From: Eustoma russellianum
Lineage: Eukaryota > Streptophyta > Magnoliopsida > Gentianales > Gentianaceae
Direction: 5' to 3'
Assembly: GCA_036186865.1 (NCBI GenBank)
Contig: AP025066.1
Coordinates: 14,625,408 to 14,689,407 of the forward strand
DNA: 64,000 bases
In this document: positions 1 through 9,062 of the stretch, piece by piece
Layout: each line of letters starts with the position of its first letter
How positions within the stretch are numbered: position 1 is the first letter of the stretch
Notes under the pieces: model-generated
Told to the model about the DNA's origin: nothing
The model's database searches: none
What the model saw: the letters and a program-made list of their open reading frames with translations, nothing else
Program-made: the position numbers and the translations under genes

Positions 1-1803
1 AACGGATATTGGCACACAAATCATGTTCAAATTTTCAGATTTTGAACAAGTCAAGGCAAGTTGAAATAAATCCTATTTTGGTGCTGATTTCAAATGACTA
101 TTCTTGCATATCTTGTGAGCTGTTTACAACGGTTATCTTGGCTCAAAAATGGAGCAAAATTTCGTATACTATATGGTCAAGATTCAGGTTATAATGTGTG
201 ACAAAAACAAGTCCTACAATGTAGCAAATTTGAAGCAAAAGTCTCTCAACCAAAGCCATATGCAACGGCTATATGATTGAAGACCAAGTCAAGCTGATTT
301 CTCTCTATCTTTGAACTATTCTCCAATGCCTATATTTTAGGCCATTCCAACGTCTATTTGATATTCAAAATGAGGAGCCAAATTTGTTCAAAACACATGC
401 CAATTCAGCTGCACACATGGCAAGTTATTTACACATGGACATTGCTGATTGGGAGCTGCCTTTTAAACGTTCAAATGAAGTCATTTTCCACCTCATTCCA
501 ACGTTTATAATGGGATAAGATGGAGGATAAAAGTTCAGTTGAAGACCAATTCAAAGCAACAAAAGATGAGCTTCATTTGAATAGCTAGAAAGGTGCTGAA
601 ATCTCTCCATCTTCTCAACCATTCCAACGTCTCTTTGAGGAGCCTTTAGGCTGTCCTCTTGGCTATAAATAGCTCCAAAGGTGAAGAGTAAATGTGCACC
701 CAACGAAAACAAAAGAAAAGCAAGCAAGACATTCAGCTCTTTGTCTCCATTCTTCTCTTCTACTCTTCTATATTGAAGAACACATTTGCAGCAAGCTTTA
801 TGATTGTATAGTTCTTCATTTCTTGTCATTTCAACACCTTTTAAACGACATATTGTAAGGGAGAAGCTGGTGTATAAAGCTTACTCCTTAGAGGTGAGCA
901 AAAGGTGCAAAGGTGCAAAGGTGAAACAAACTAGTTGCTGTTTTTCAGTTTTGGTGAAGTCTCTTGAAGAAGTTGGTGAAAAGCTTCTTCCTTTGGCTTT
1001 GTAAGGTGACTTTGGTGTTTGGTGTTTAGTGAAATCCAAGAGAAGGTGTCTCTTGGGACTGGAGTAGGTCACATTGACCGAACCAGGATAATTCCTTGTG
1101 TTCTTTACTTATTTCCTGCACTTACTGTTTTCTGCCTGAGAATTACACTAACTTGGCACGCATAATTGAACAAGCAAACAGTCTTAGAATTGCATGAATT
1201 TTGGATATATTATACTTCAATGTGTTAGCTTTCATTAGCCGCAAGAATCACTAAATTCTAAGGAGTTTAGCATATTCAAATCGTCTTCACAAAATTGTTG
1301 CTACATTCTGTGAACAATTCTGACCAGTGTGCAAAACTTGTTCAATTTGAATAGGTTATCCTGCGAATCTTGGAGTGAGCCTTATATCAAATTAAACTAG
1401 ACATCATAAGGTTTAATTTGACATAAGATTCATCAAAATAGCACGGGTAGATTTTGAGATATCATCGTTTGAAGTTAAGCTAACATTCTGCCTGAAACTG
1501 CCAGAATTGCACACTTTACTTTTCTTGCTTATTTGAACGTGCTAACTTGCTTGGAATTGATTGAAATTTTTATGACATACTATAAACATTCTAAACTTGA
1601 TCTCTGCCAAGTTTGAGAGCTTGCACAGGTGTATAAGTGGTTCAACCAAAGCGCTCAAAACAGTGAACTGTTTCTGGAAATTCCAGAACCTGAGGCTAAA
1701 GAGGCAAAGGGGTCTTCAAACAAGTTTTTGAAGGTAATTGTAGTGTAATTTCCGCTAACCCACTATTCACCCCCCCCTCTAGTGGTGCTATACAGGTCCA
1801 ACA
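1..1803 (+). mobile_element. Ty1/copia (Sirevirus-like) LTR, 5' end outside window
   Basis: No coding region longer than shadow ORFs is visible. The 3' end has the look of a Sirevirus/Maximus LTR: a C-run followed by CTCTAG (about 1769-1781) and a terminal CCAACA ending at 1803. Around 1060-1120 there is a 'gagtaggtcacattgaccgaacca' type segment of the kind common in such LTRs, and a TATA box lies at 664. Immediately after 1803 the CRM-A LTR resumes at a position matching 9627 of the other A LTR, so this LTR sits inside the A 3' LTR. The candidate target duplication TAGGA at 1804-1808 needs its partner left of the window. It could be a solo LTR or the 3' LTR of a whole element. The clade assignment is from pattern recognition only. 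Confidence 0.65.
664..671 (+). promoter_or_regulatory. TATA box in copia LTR
   Basis: TATAAATA in the context ggcTATAAATAgc, about 1.1 kb before the LTR end, where an LTR core promoter is expected. This is inferred from the motif alone. Confidence 0.5.
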
Positions 1804-2283
1804 TAGGATATGCTTGAGCTTGTTTTCAAAAGTTTGGATGAGGCTTGACTTCAAGTTGAGATTGAATTTTGAGTGCACTTTGAATTTGATCCTAGGATAT
1901 CCTTAGTCCTTCCAGCCGTTTTTGATGAGTGATGAGGGTCTTGAAAAATCTGATTTGATGAGGATAAGGTGGTTGGGGTTGAATTCAAAGGATGGTTGAA
2001 GATTTAATCCAAATGGAGTTTGAATTTGAATTCAAACTTGATTCAATCTTTGTGTTGTTGATTTGTCTTCCAAATGGCGTGTATATCAAGAGAATAGGAG
2101 CTGAAATCTTCTTCAATTTTAAATCTCAAGTTGGTTGAAACTTGAATTCAAATCATGATTGATCATTATCCATTTGTTTCAAACATGGCCGGCCCCCCTT
2201 AGTGGATAATGGAGATGATTTTGATTTCAACTTGATCAAGAGATTCTATCTTGGACACCTTTGAATTTGTCTTAGCGTAGACA

Positions 2284-2390
2284 AACATTCTCTCGAAACA
2301 TTCTCTTCAAACATTCTCTTCAAACATTCTCTTGAAACATTCTCTTCAACATTCTCTTGAAACATTCTCTTCTCTTCAAACATTCTCTTG
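2284..2390. repeat. Short tandem array CATTCTCTTSAAA in A LTR
   Basis: About eight imperfect units of 12-14 bp are built on acattctctt plus caa/gaa. The matching array in the other LTR (about 10105-10250) has about three more units. This shows the array changes length between sister LTRs. Diverged relatives of the unit (agaatgtt on the plus strand) occur in LTR-C at about 12665-12860. Confidence 0.8.
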
Positions 2391-2487
2391 CACCTAATTT
2401 ACCTACAAAGCAAATACATAAACTAAGATCACACGACACAAAATAAATTCAATAACAAAGAATGTAGACATGCATGCTGAGACATGC

Positions 2488-2658
2488 TCAAGTTGAAGGT
2501 TCAATGAAATGAACCCAAGGAGTCTTAGGTTCATCTTGAACATGCTTGTACAAGAAGGTGGCAACTTGATGACAAAGTTCCCTTGCCCTCCTTCTTGTCA
2601 TAGGACCTTTGACCTCTTGATGGGGCCCTTGATCCTCGTCGGACCCTTGATCCTCATC
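2488..2658 (-). CDS. CR-like tail encoded in the CRM-A LTR
   Basis: On the minus strand, starting one base into the LTR, a frame is open for about 56 codons. It contains GPMTRRRARELCHQ, then TFLYKHVQDEP and WVHFIEP, before TGA at 2488-2490. It aligns with the C-terminus of the CRM-G polyprotein (GPITRSMAKKL...FLYRHEEDEP...HWVYMIQ). A basic CR motif after the integrase, overlapping the 3' LTR, is known from CRM-clade elements and is thought to guide integration to centromeric chromatin. In this copy the pol ORF enters the LTR in another frame and stops at 2598, so the tail is detached. One extra G in the polypurine run would rejoin them. Confidence 0.6.
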   Translation of the reverse strand, partial: DEDQGSDEDQGPHQEVKGPMTRRRARELCHQVATFLYKHVQDEPKTPWVHFIEPST

Positions 2659-5621
2659 AATCCCCCCTCCTCAAAAGGATTCGTCCTCGAATCAAAAAGG
2701 TCATCAATGAAAGGGGTGAGGTCAGCAACATTAAAAGTAGGTGAAATTGAACCATACCTGTCGGGAAGATTAAGGATGTATGCATTGTCACCTATGCGTT
2801 TCAATACTTTAAAGGGTCCATCTCCTCGAGGCAACAATTTTGACTTTCTTTCATTGGGAAATCTTTCCTTGTGCAAATATAACCACACTAAATCTCCAGG
2901 TTTAAACACAACTCTTTTCCGATGTTTGTTAGCTCTTCTTTCATAAGCTTTGTTTTTCTTTTCTAGTTGTGTTTTAACTTGTTCATGCAATTTCTTTATG
3001 TTGTCCGCTTTTTGTTTACCATCAAGACTAGAACGTTCATGCACGGGAATAGGAATCAAATCAATGGGAGACAAGGGATTAAAGCCATACACGATTTCAA
3101 ATGGACTATGAAAAGTACCGTGATGGACACTCCTATTATATGCAAATTCGATATATGGTAAACAATCTTCCCAATGTTTAATGTGTTTTTGCAAAATGGC
3201 ACGCAAAAGTTGAGAAAGAGTACGATTAACGACTTCAGTTTGTCCATCAGTTTGTGGGTGTGCGGTGGTGGAAAACAACAATTGTGTACCAAGTTTAGCC
3301 CACAAAATGCGCCAAAAATGACTCAAAAATTTCGTATCTTTATCACTTACAATTGTACGTGGCATGCCATGCAATCTAACAATTTCTTTGAAGAACAAAT
3401 CAGCAACATGTGTGGCATCATCAACTTTCCTACATGCAATGAAATGTGCCATTTTTGAAAATCGATCAACCACAACATAAATGCTATCGCGTCCTCCCCG
3501 AGACCTAGGAAGTCCTAAAACAAAGTCCATAGAAATGTCAATCCAAGGGGAATCAGGGACGGGTAAAGGCGTGTAAAGGCCATGTGGTTGGGACTTGGAT
3601 TTGGCTTGTTTGCAAGTGATGCAATTACCACACAACCTCTCGACGTCTATTTTCATGTGGGGCCAATAGAAATGTTCCTTAAGAGTCTCAAGGGTTTTGA
3701 ACTCTCCGAAATGACCCATTAAACCTCCCCCATGGGCTTCTCTAGTCAATGCTTCTCGTAGGGATGATTGGGGAACGCACAATTTTTGTTCTTTGAAAAG
3801 ATAACCCTCGTGTATGTAAAATTTCCCAAATGGTGCTCCTTTACATGCCTCGAAAATGGTGCCAAAGTCATGGTCATTGGGGTACAAGTCCTTAAGTGAT
3901 TCGAATCCTAAGAAGCGTGAAGATAATGTAGTCACTAACGTGTATCTCCTAGAGAGGGCATCGGCAACTATATTATCCTTTCCTTGTTTGTACTTAATCA
4001 CGTAAGGGAATTGTTCTATGAACTCTACCCATTTGGCATGTCTTTTGTTCAACTTTCCCTGCCCTTTAAGATACTTAAGGCTTTCGTGGTCAGTGTGGAT
4101 CACAAACTCTTTAGGTTGAAGGTAGTGTTGCCAAGTTTGTAGGGATCTCACAAGGGCATAAAGTTCCTTATCGTAGATAGAGTAATTCAATGCTGCTCCT
4201 TTCAACTTTTCGCTAAAATAGGCTATGGGTTTCTTACTTTGGGTCAAAACTGCGCCTATACCCACTCCACTTGCATCACACTCGATCTCAAAGGTCTCAT
4301 CAAAATTTGGTAGTCTAAGTATGAGTGCAGTGGTCAGCCTACGTTTGAGTTCATCAAATGCCTGTTGTTGTGGCTCTTCCCACCTAAAAGGCACATCTTT
4401 TTTCACAATTTCGTTTAGGGGTACAGCTATGGAAGAAAAATCTTTGACAAAGCGTCTATAAAAGCTTGCTAGTCCATGAAAACTGCGAACTTCCCCTACA
4501 TTCTTAGGTATAGGCCACTCCACAATTGACCGAACCTTTTCCTCATCCATCTCTACTCCCTCAGCCGAAATGACAAAGCCTAGAAAAACCACGCGTTCTA
4601 AACAAAAGGAGCACTTCTTAAAGTTGGCGTAAAGTTGTTCTTGCTTAAGCTTTTCAAAAATGGCTCTAATGTGGTCAAGATGATCTTCTATGGTGTGGGA
4701 ATAGATTAGGATATCATCGAAATAGACAACGACAAAGCGCCCTATAAACGCACGTAAGACTTCATTCATTAGCCTCATAAAGGTACTAGGGGCGTTGATG
4801 AGCCTGAAGGGCATCACTAACCACTCATAGAGCCCAAACTTGGTTTTGAATGCAGTCTTCCATTCGTCCCCTTCTCGAATGCGTACCTGGAAGTACCCTT
4901 GCTTAAGGTCGATTTTGGTGAAGAATTTGGATCCGTGCAACATGTCTAACATATCGTCGAGCCTAGGTATGGGGTACCTATACTTGACGGTAATCTTGTT
5001 TATGGCTCGGCAATCGGTACACATTCTCCACGTTCCATCCTTTTTGGGTACTAAAATGACGGGGACGGCAGATGGGCTCAGACTCTCTCGGATTTGTCCA
5101 CTAGCTAGGAGCTCTTCTACTTGCCTTTGGATTTCTTTGGTTTCTTCGGGGTTGGCTCTGTAGGCTGGGCGATTGGGTAACACGGCTCCTGGAACAAAGT
5201 CGATTTGGTGTTCTATTCCTCTAATGAGTGGTAATCCGGATGGTGGTTCGAAGGGAAATAGAATTTCATATTCTTGGATAAGGGACGCAACTGAGGTAGG
5301 TAAGTCTGGTGGGAGTTCTTCAAGGGCAAGCTGACACGACTTTGGAATGATGATGAGGACAGTTTGGTTGTTATAAAGTGCACGTGTAACCTCTCTTTTC
5401 TTTGCGAAATACCCACACTTCTTTTTGGAGTCGTTGACACTTAGGGGCACTACCTCTTTTCCCTTGCTCTCGTGTTTTTTGTTCTCACTTTTCATACACT
5501 CCACAAATTTTTTTTCGGTTTCTTTTTCCTTAGGATCGGCTCTAGACTTGGACATGCGTTGGTGATCCTCGTGGACTTTGTGTGGTGGAAGTGCATGCAG
5601 TTTGTACAATTTGCCATTCAA
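2598..5621 (-). CDS. pol: CRM-A Pol: RT, RNase H and integrase, separated from gag-PR by a frameshift
   Basis: The ORF is 1007 residues and copies element RNA into DNA and integrates it. Visible in order: the PR-RT linker; RT with WRMCTDCRAINKI, the palm VVVYFDDILIYS and WLVMPFRLINAPSTF (usually FGLTNAPSTF, so two changed residues); RNase H with ECDASGVGIGAVL, YDKELYALV and HTDHESLKYL; the integrase HHCC finger (EAHGGGLMGHF...CITCKQAK); the DDE core (DFVLGLP, IVSDKDTKF, HPQTDGQTEVVNRTL); and a C-terminal GDGPFKVLKRIGDNAY domain. The first methionine is only an in-frame codon after a lost base near 5637. H and G read continuously from protease into this region. It ends inside the LTR as NPFEEGGLMRIKG and beyond, out of frame with the CR tail. 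Confidence 0.92.
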   Translation of the reverse strand: MNGKLYKLHALPPHKVHEDHQRMSKSRADPKEKETEKKFVECMKSENKKHESKGKEVVPLSVNDSKKKCGYFAKKREVTRALYNNQTVLIIIPKSCQLALEELPPDLPTSVASLIQEYEILFPFEPPSGLPLIRGIEHQIDFVPGAVLPNRPAYRANPEETKEIQRQVEELLASGQIRESLSPSAVPVILVPKKDGTWRMCTDCRAINKITVKYRYPIPRLDDMLDMLHGSKFFTKIDLKQGYFQVRIREGDEWKTAFKTKFGLYEWLVMPFRLINAPSTFMRLMNEVLRAFIGRFVVVYFDDILIYSHTIEDHLDHIRAIFEKLKQEQLYANFKKCSFCLERVVFLGFVISAEGVEMDEEKVRSIVEWPIPKNVGEVRSFHGLASFYRRFVKDFSSIAVPLNEIVKKDVPFRWEEPQQQAFDELKRRLTTALILRLPNFDETFEIECDASGVGIGAVLTQSKKPIAYFSEKLKGAALNYSIYDKELYALVRSLQTWQHYLQPKEFVIHTDHESLKYLKGQGKLNKRHAKWVEFIEQFPYVIKYKQGKDNIVADALSRRYTLVTTLSSRFLGFESLKDLYPNDHDFGTIFEACKGAPFGKFYIHEGYLFKEQKLCVPQSSLREALTREAHGGGLMGHFGEFKTLETLKEHFYWPHMKIDVERLCGNCITCKQAKSKSQPHGLYTPLPVPDSPWIDISMDFVLGLPRSRGGRDSIYVVVDRFSKMAHFIACRKVDDATHVADLFFKEIVRLHGMPRTIVSDKDTKFLSHFWRILWAKLGTQLLFSTTAHPQTDGQTEVVNRTLSQLLRAILQKHIKHWEDCLPYIEFAYNRSVHHGTFHSPFEIVYGFNPLSPIDLIPIPVHERSSLDGKQKADNIKKLHEQVKTQLEKKNKAYERRANKHRKRVVFKPGDLVWLYLHKERFPNERKSKLLPRGDGPFKVLKRIGDNAYILNLPDRYGSISPTFNVADLTPFIDDLFDSRTNPFEEGGLMRIKGPTRIKGPIKRSKVL
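2660..2693 (-). promoter_or_regulatory. Polypurine tract and pre-PPT hairpin of CRM-A
   Basis: On the minus strand a purine run (gaggagggggga) directly abuts the LTR start. It is preceded by GATTCG-AGGA-CGAATC (2678-2693), a perfect 6-bp stem with a 4-base loop, 18 bp from the LTR. The PPT primes plus-strand DNA synthesis. The hairpin also encodes the SRTN of the pol C-terminus. The same arrangement recurs in six other elements of the window. Confidence 0.75.
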
Positions 5622-6826
5622 TTTGAAAGAATAACGTTCAAATAACCATCATATGTCACATGTCTATCAAATTGCCATGGCCTACCAAGTAAGATATGAC
5701 TAGCATGCATTGGTGCGACATCACATAAAACATCATCTTTGTAACTACCAATGATAAGAGAAATCAAAACTTGTTTACTTACGCTAACTTCACCACAGTC
5801 ATTTAGCCATGCAAGTTTGTAAGGGTGCGGATGATTAGTCATAGGCAAATTCAGTTTTCTTACTAATTCGATGCTAGCCACATTCGCACAAGAACCGGAA
5901 TCAATGATCATGGTGCACACTTTACCATTTATCATGCAATGAATATGGAAAATGTTTTCTCTATGTTGTTCGTGATCATCTAATTTCGGATATGCATGCA
6001 AAGCTCTACGCACAACAAGAAACTCCTTAGTGTCAAAATCATCTAATGCGCCTAGATCCTCTTTAGGTTCAATTTCATTATCATGCTCAGACTCGTTTTC
6101 ATGCTCGGACTCGGACACATATTCATTTGTCTCTTCAATTAACATGATTCTTTTTGCATTAGGACATTCTTTTCCTATGTGACCACGTCCTTGACATTTA
6201 TAACATTTAATGTCTCTAAACCTGTTTGAGGGATCCGAAGAATTGCCGGTAGGAGCCTTTTGTTGGGTGCGTTCATCTCTCCTTTGTGTGGATTGCACAC
6301 GATTGTCCATCCTTTGCGACGCTCCTTGGTCACGCGTTTGGCCTCCTGTAGGCCGTGAACTTCCTGTTCCTGAAGGCTTGCTGTGAAATCTTGATGAAGA
6401 TGGATTAGTACGATAATTGGAATTGAAATTGGAGGAGTTACGTACCTTTAGTTGTGCTTCAATCTTCTCAGCCATATGGACCATGGTTTTTAGGTCGAGG
6501 TAAGGTTGAAGGTCAACCCTTTGCGCAATCTCCTTGTTTAAACCATGTAAGAATCGAGCCTTGGTGGCTTCTTCAGGTTCCTGCAAGTTAGACCTCTCCA
6601 ACAAAATTTCTAACTCTTTATAGTACTCGTCTACACTTTTGGAACCTTGTCGTAAGTTATGCAAACTCGTGAAAATAGAACTCTCATAATTGTTTGGAAT
6701 AAAACGTTGTCGCATTTCAAACTTCATTTCTTCCCAAGTGGCGATTGGGGGTTGTCTTGTCTTAGTTCTATTTACACAAATTCGTCCACCAATTAAGTGC
6801 ATAACCAGAAAATTCAATGGAAGCAT
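5618..6826 (-). CDS. gag: CRM-A Gag C-terminal half and protease
   Basis: About 400 residues. It begins within the capsid-like retrotransposon Gag domain (RTKTRQPPIATWEEMKFEMRQRF; SVDEYYKELEILLERSNL; FLHGLNKEIAQRV). A basic, Ser/Arg-rich linker and a zinc knuckle CYKCQGRGHIGKEC follow, then an acidic stretch and the aspartic protease with IIDSGSCANVAS as active site and ILLGRPWQFD near its end. The upstream 20 or so residues are out of frame relative to Gag because of a roughly 2-base loss near 6770. At the other end, GYLN is followed by a shift near 5637. Pieces of the same protein occur in CRM-D and CRM-H. Confidence 0.88.
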   Translation of the reverse strand: MLPLNFLVMHLIGGRICVNRTKTRQPPIATWEEMKFEMRQRFIPNNYESSIFTSLHNLRQGSKSVDEYYKELEILLERSNLQEPEEATKARFLHGLNKEIAQRVDLQPYLDLKTMVHMAEKIEAQLKVRNSSNFNSNYRTNPSSSRFHSKPSGTGSSRPTGGQTRDQGASQRMDNRVQSTQRRDERTQQKAPTGNSSDPSNRFRDIKCYKCQGRGHIGKECPNAKRIMLIEETNEYVSESEHENESEHDNEIEPKEDLGALDDFDTKEFLVVRRALHAYPKLDDHEQHRENIFHIHCMINGKVCTMIIDSGSCANVASIELVRKLNLPMTNHPHPYKLAWLNDCGEVSVSKQVLISLIIGSYKDDVLCDVAPMHASHILLGRPWQFDRHVTYDGYLNVILSN

Positions 6827-7439
6827 ACCTCACTTTTTGCAATTCACTATAATTGGTACAAGAAAAGATCAAATCCACTTTCGTTTCCCATTCTAAATAT
6901 TCCTCTGCATTACTTTTACCATAAAACGTGGGAATACTTATTTTGGTTTTGAGAAAATCGTCATCTTGCAGGAAAAGGGGATTTTGGCGTCTTTGGTAAC
7001 CACGGGGATGGTGGTCATCAAAGTCATAATCATCAAGCTCAAAGGGAATGTAATCATCATTGTACCTTCTTGGAGCGTACCTTCTTGCTTGTGTAGGAGG
7101 AGCAAACCGTCTCGCTTTGGTGTGTGGGGGTCGAATGTTATCGTCCTCAACTTCTTCTGGAGGATGGCTCCTTGGTTGTGGTAGGGGAACGGCCCTGCTT
7201 GTTCCTTGGCCATCACTCGTTTTGTAGCTTCGCTCCACGTCTTCCAAGCGATGCTTAATTATCTCATTGTCATGCATGAGTTTCTTAAGCATCTCCAGCA
7301 TTTGTTGTTGAGTGTTGTCAACAGTTTCGGCCTCTTTTGACTTACTAGATGCGGAATGATTGCTGCTGGCCATTGTGCCTAAGGAATTAACGAAAACAAA
7401 GGGAAAAAGAAAGAAGCAAACTAACACAAAGACAAACAA
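6768..7439 (-). CDS. gag: CRM-A Gag N-terminal part
   Basis: This is the start of the Gag-Pol polyprotein. The likely initiator is the second methionine (MASSNHSASSKSKEAE), since H begins MESSTHSLPSKSKEAE at the same place. The longer start at 7439 adds a hydrophobic stretch not supported by H. It carries a coiled-coil-like segment (QQQMLEMLKKLMHDNEIIKHRLEDVERS), then a Pro/Arg-rich region, then the first capsid part (YLEWETKVDLIFSCTNYSELQKVRYASIEFSGYALNWW). It ends by frameshift near 6770 and continues in the adjoining ORF. Confidence 0.85.
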   Translation of the reverse strand: MFVFVLVCFFLFPFVFVNSLGTMASSNHSASSKSKEAETVDNTQQQMLEMLKKLMHDNEIIKHRLEDVERSYKTSDGQGTSRAVPLPQPRSHPPEEVEDDNIRPPHTKARRFAPPTQARRYAPRRYNDDYIPFELDDYDFDDHHPRGYQRRQNPLFLQDDDFLKTKISIPTFYGKSNAEEYLEWETKVDLIFSCTNYSELQKVRYASIEFSGYALNWWTNLCK

Positions 7440-9047
7440 AGGTTAAGGGATTAGTAAAAAAAATAAACTATGAACACTCCGCTTTCTATTCTTTCCACTC
7501 TCTTACCACTTTGGTTCTTGGATAACCTGAAGTTAAGAAGTCTCAAAGCGATCAATAAGGAAGTGTATTGCCAAGGCTTCTTCGAATCACAATGTTCTCC
7601 ACTTGTTTCTTCCTCTTTGCTTTCAAGTTGCATCAATTAGTATCAAAGTAGAATCAATTGAAATGAATTCAAACTTGAACTTTCTACTAAGATTCAAAGA
7701 AAATAAGCAGCCAAAGTTGATGTATAAGGCTGAACCAAAGATGAACTAAGGGTTGCCGTGGGCAATCTTTAGTTAATTTTGATTCTATGCACTTACTATC
7801 CACAAAATGGTTCAAGTCATACAACAATCGAGCAACCAAATGTGTGATTGGTTCAAGAAGATCAAGAGTTGGAGAATTGGGTATAGGGGACGGCAATGTG
7901 GGTAATATGGTATCCAAGGTTTGCAAGTCGTAAAAAAAAATTTTCCACGCAATGCACAAACGTTTTGCCCTTTTTCTTTGCTCTTGTTCTTTTGTTTTTT
8001 TGTTTTTTTCCTTGCTATTTCAATTGAGCAAGGTTCAGATTCTCCTTTTTTTTGACTAAGGGCAGAGTTGGGATTTCACTTGTTTTGCACTTAGCACTTG
8101 CGTTTTTGGACAGAATAGTGCAATGTATTTAAAATGCAATTTGTATCTTGGACTTGCAACAAAATTGACCTTGGAAGGTGAGGGAAATTGGGTAAGGCCG
8201 ATTGGGGTAGGGGTAGGGTTTTTTTTTTGATTTAGGGTTTTTTTTGAACGGTTTGGGAATTTGCGGAATGGGGTTGTAGGAACGGAATGGGCGTTGTAGA
8301 TGGGCTATTTGTGTTGGTAATTGATGATTGGTGTGGTCAATTTGGGTATTGGCTGGTTTGGGACAGAATTTGAACAAAATTCAAATTCTAGGGTTAGGGT
8401 TTATTTGAATGAATTGGGATCTTTAGAATCTGATTGTATTTGGGTAAATTGGTTTGGGGCTTTTTGTTTGGGGTGTAAATAGAGTTGTTTGGGTTCAGGT
8501 TGGTGCGGTTGAGTGTTGGGTTGGAGTGGGGTTGGTTGGGCCGTGGGGTGTGGTGGTGGAATTAGGTTTTTGTTGTTGAACATGGTTCGGGAAGGCAAAC
8601 ACACGTATGACTACTTGTCTTAAAGCATGAAATCAATCACAATGCGAATCATAAGATGCATACAATCATCACCAACTAAAAGCTTCGGTAGCAACAAGAT
8701 GATTTGAAACCGAGGTAGCTTTATAGGCTGATGGTTGGACTATTTTAAAGAAAGCTGAATGTAACCTAAAATGCAACGAACCCTAATGTGTTCAAGTTTG
8801 AACGACTCAAAAACAGATTGTGATATGAAAAATAAATAAAGGAAATGACACTTGAATGATGAAAAGCAAAATGCAGCAACGTGTAAGGAATCAAAGCAAT
8901 GTTTTTTTTGGGACGTTTTTTTTTGAATGAATGAGATGCAAGACAAATGGCGTGTAGAGGGAGGAGTAGAAGAAGGACACAACTGAACTTGAAATGACTA
9001 GACTCAAACGAAAAGGAAACGACAGATGGTGGAATAGAGTAACCTGG
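7440..9047 (-). other. CRM-A 5' leader (PBS to gag)
   Basis: About 1.6 kb between the PBS and the Gag start without a convincing ORF. Such a long leader is shared with H (39648-41158), which is recognisably similar in places, for example the stretch around 7700-7830 against 40680-40860. It would carry packaging and dimerisation signals, but none can be pinned down from sequence alone. Confidence 0.7.
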
Positions 9048-9059
9048 GCTCTGATACCA
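9048..9059 (-). promoter_or_regulatory. Primer-binding site, CRM-A
   Basis: Reads TGGTATCAGAGC on the minus strand, complementary to the 3' end of plant initiator tRNA-Met. It is 3 bp from the LTR end (9063), the usual place for minus-strand priming. Confidence 0.93.
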
Positions 9060-9062
9060 ATT

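Larger units (their letters stand above)
1804..2659 (-). repeat. CRM-A 3' LTR, distal part interrupted by copia LTR
   Basis: This matches 9627-10518 closely over its whole length. It is 36 bp shorter, mainly from fewer copies of the CATTCTCTTCAAA repeat at 2284-2390. In element orientation the LTR begins TGATGAGGATCA at 2659. The remaining part of the LTR (equivalent to 9063-9626) should lie left of the copia LTR, outside the window. Confidence 0.88.

Noticed and set aside
551..1072. Short ORFs in the copia LTR as host genes
   Set aside because: Located in an LTR around its TATA box, overlapping on both strands, no domain recognised.
5618..5621. Four-base overlap of gag-PR and pol ORFs in CRM-A as a programmed frameshift
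   Set aside because: H and G read through this point in one frame. A lacks one base near 5637, so the overlap is the result of a deletion.
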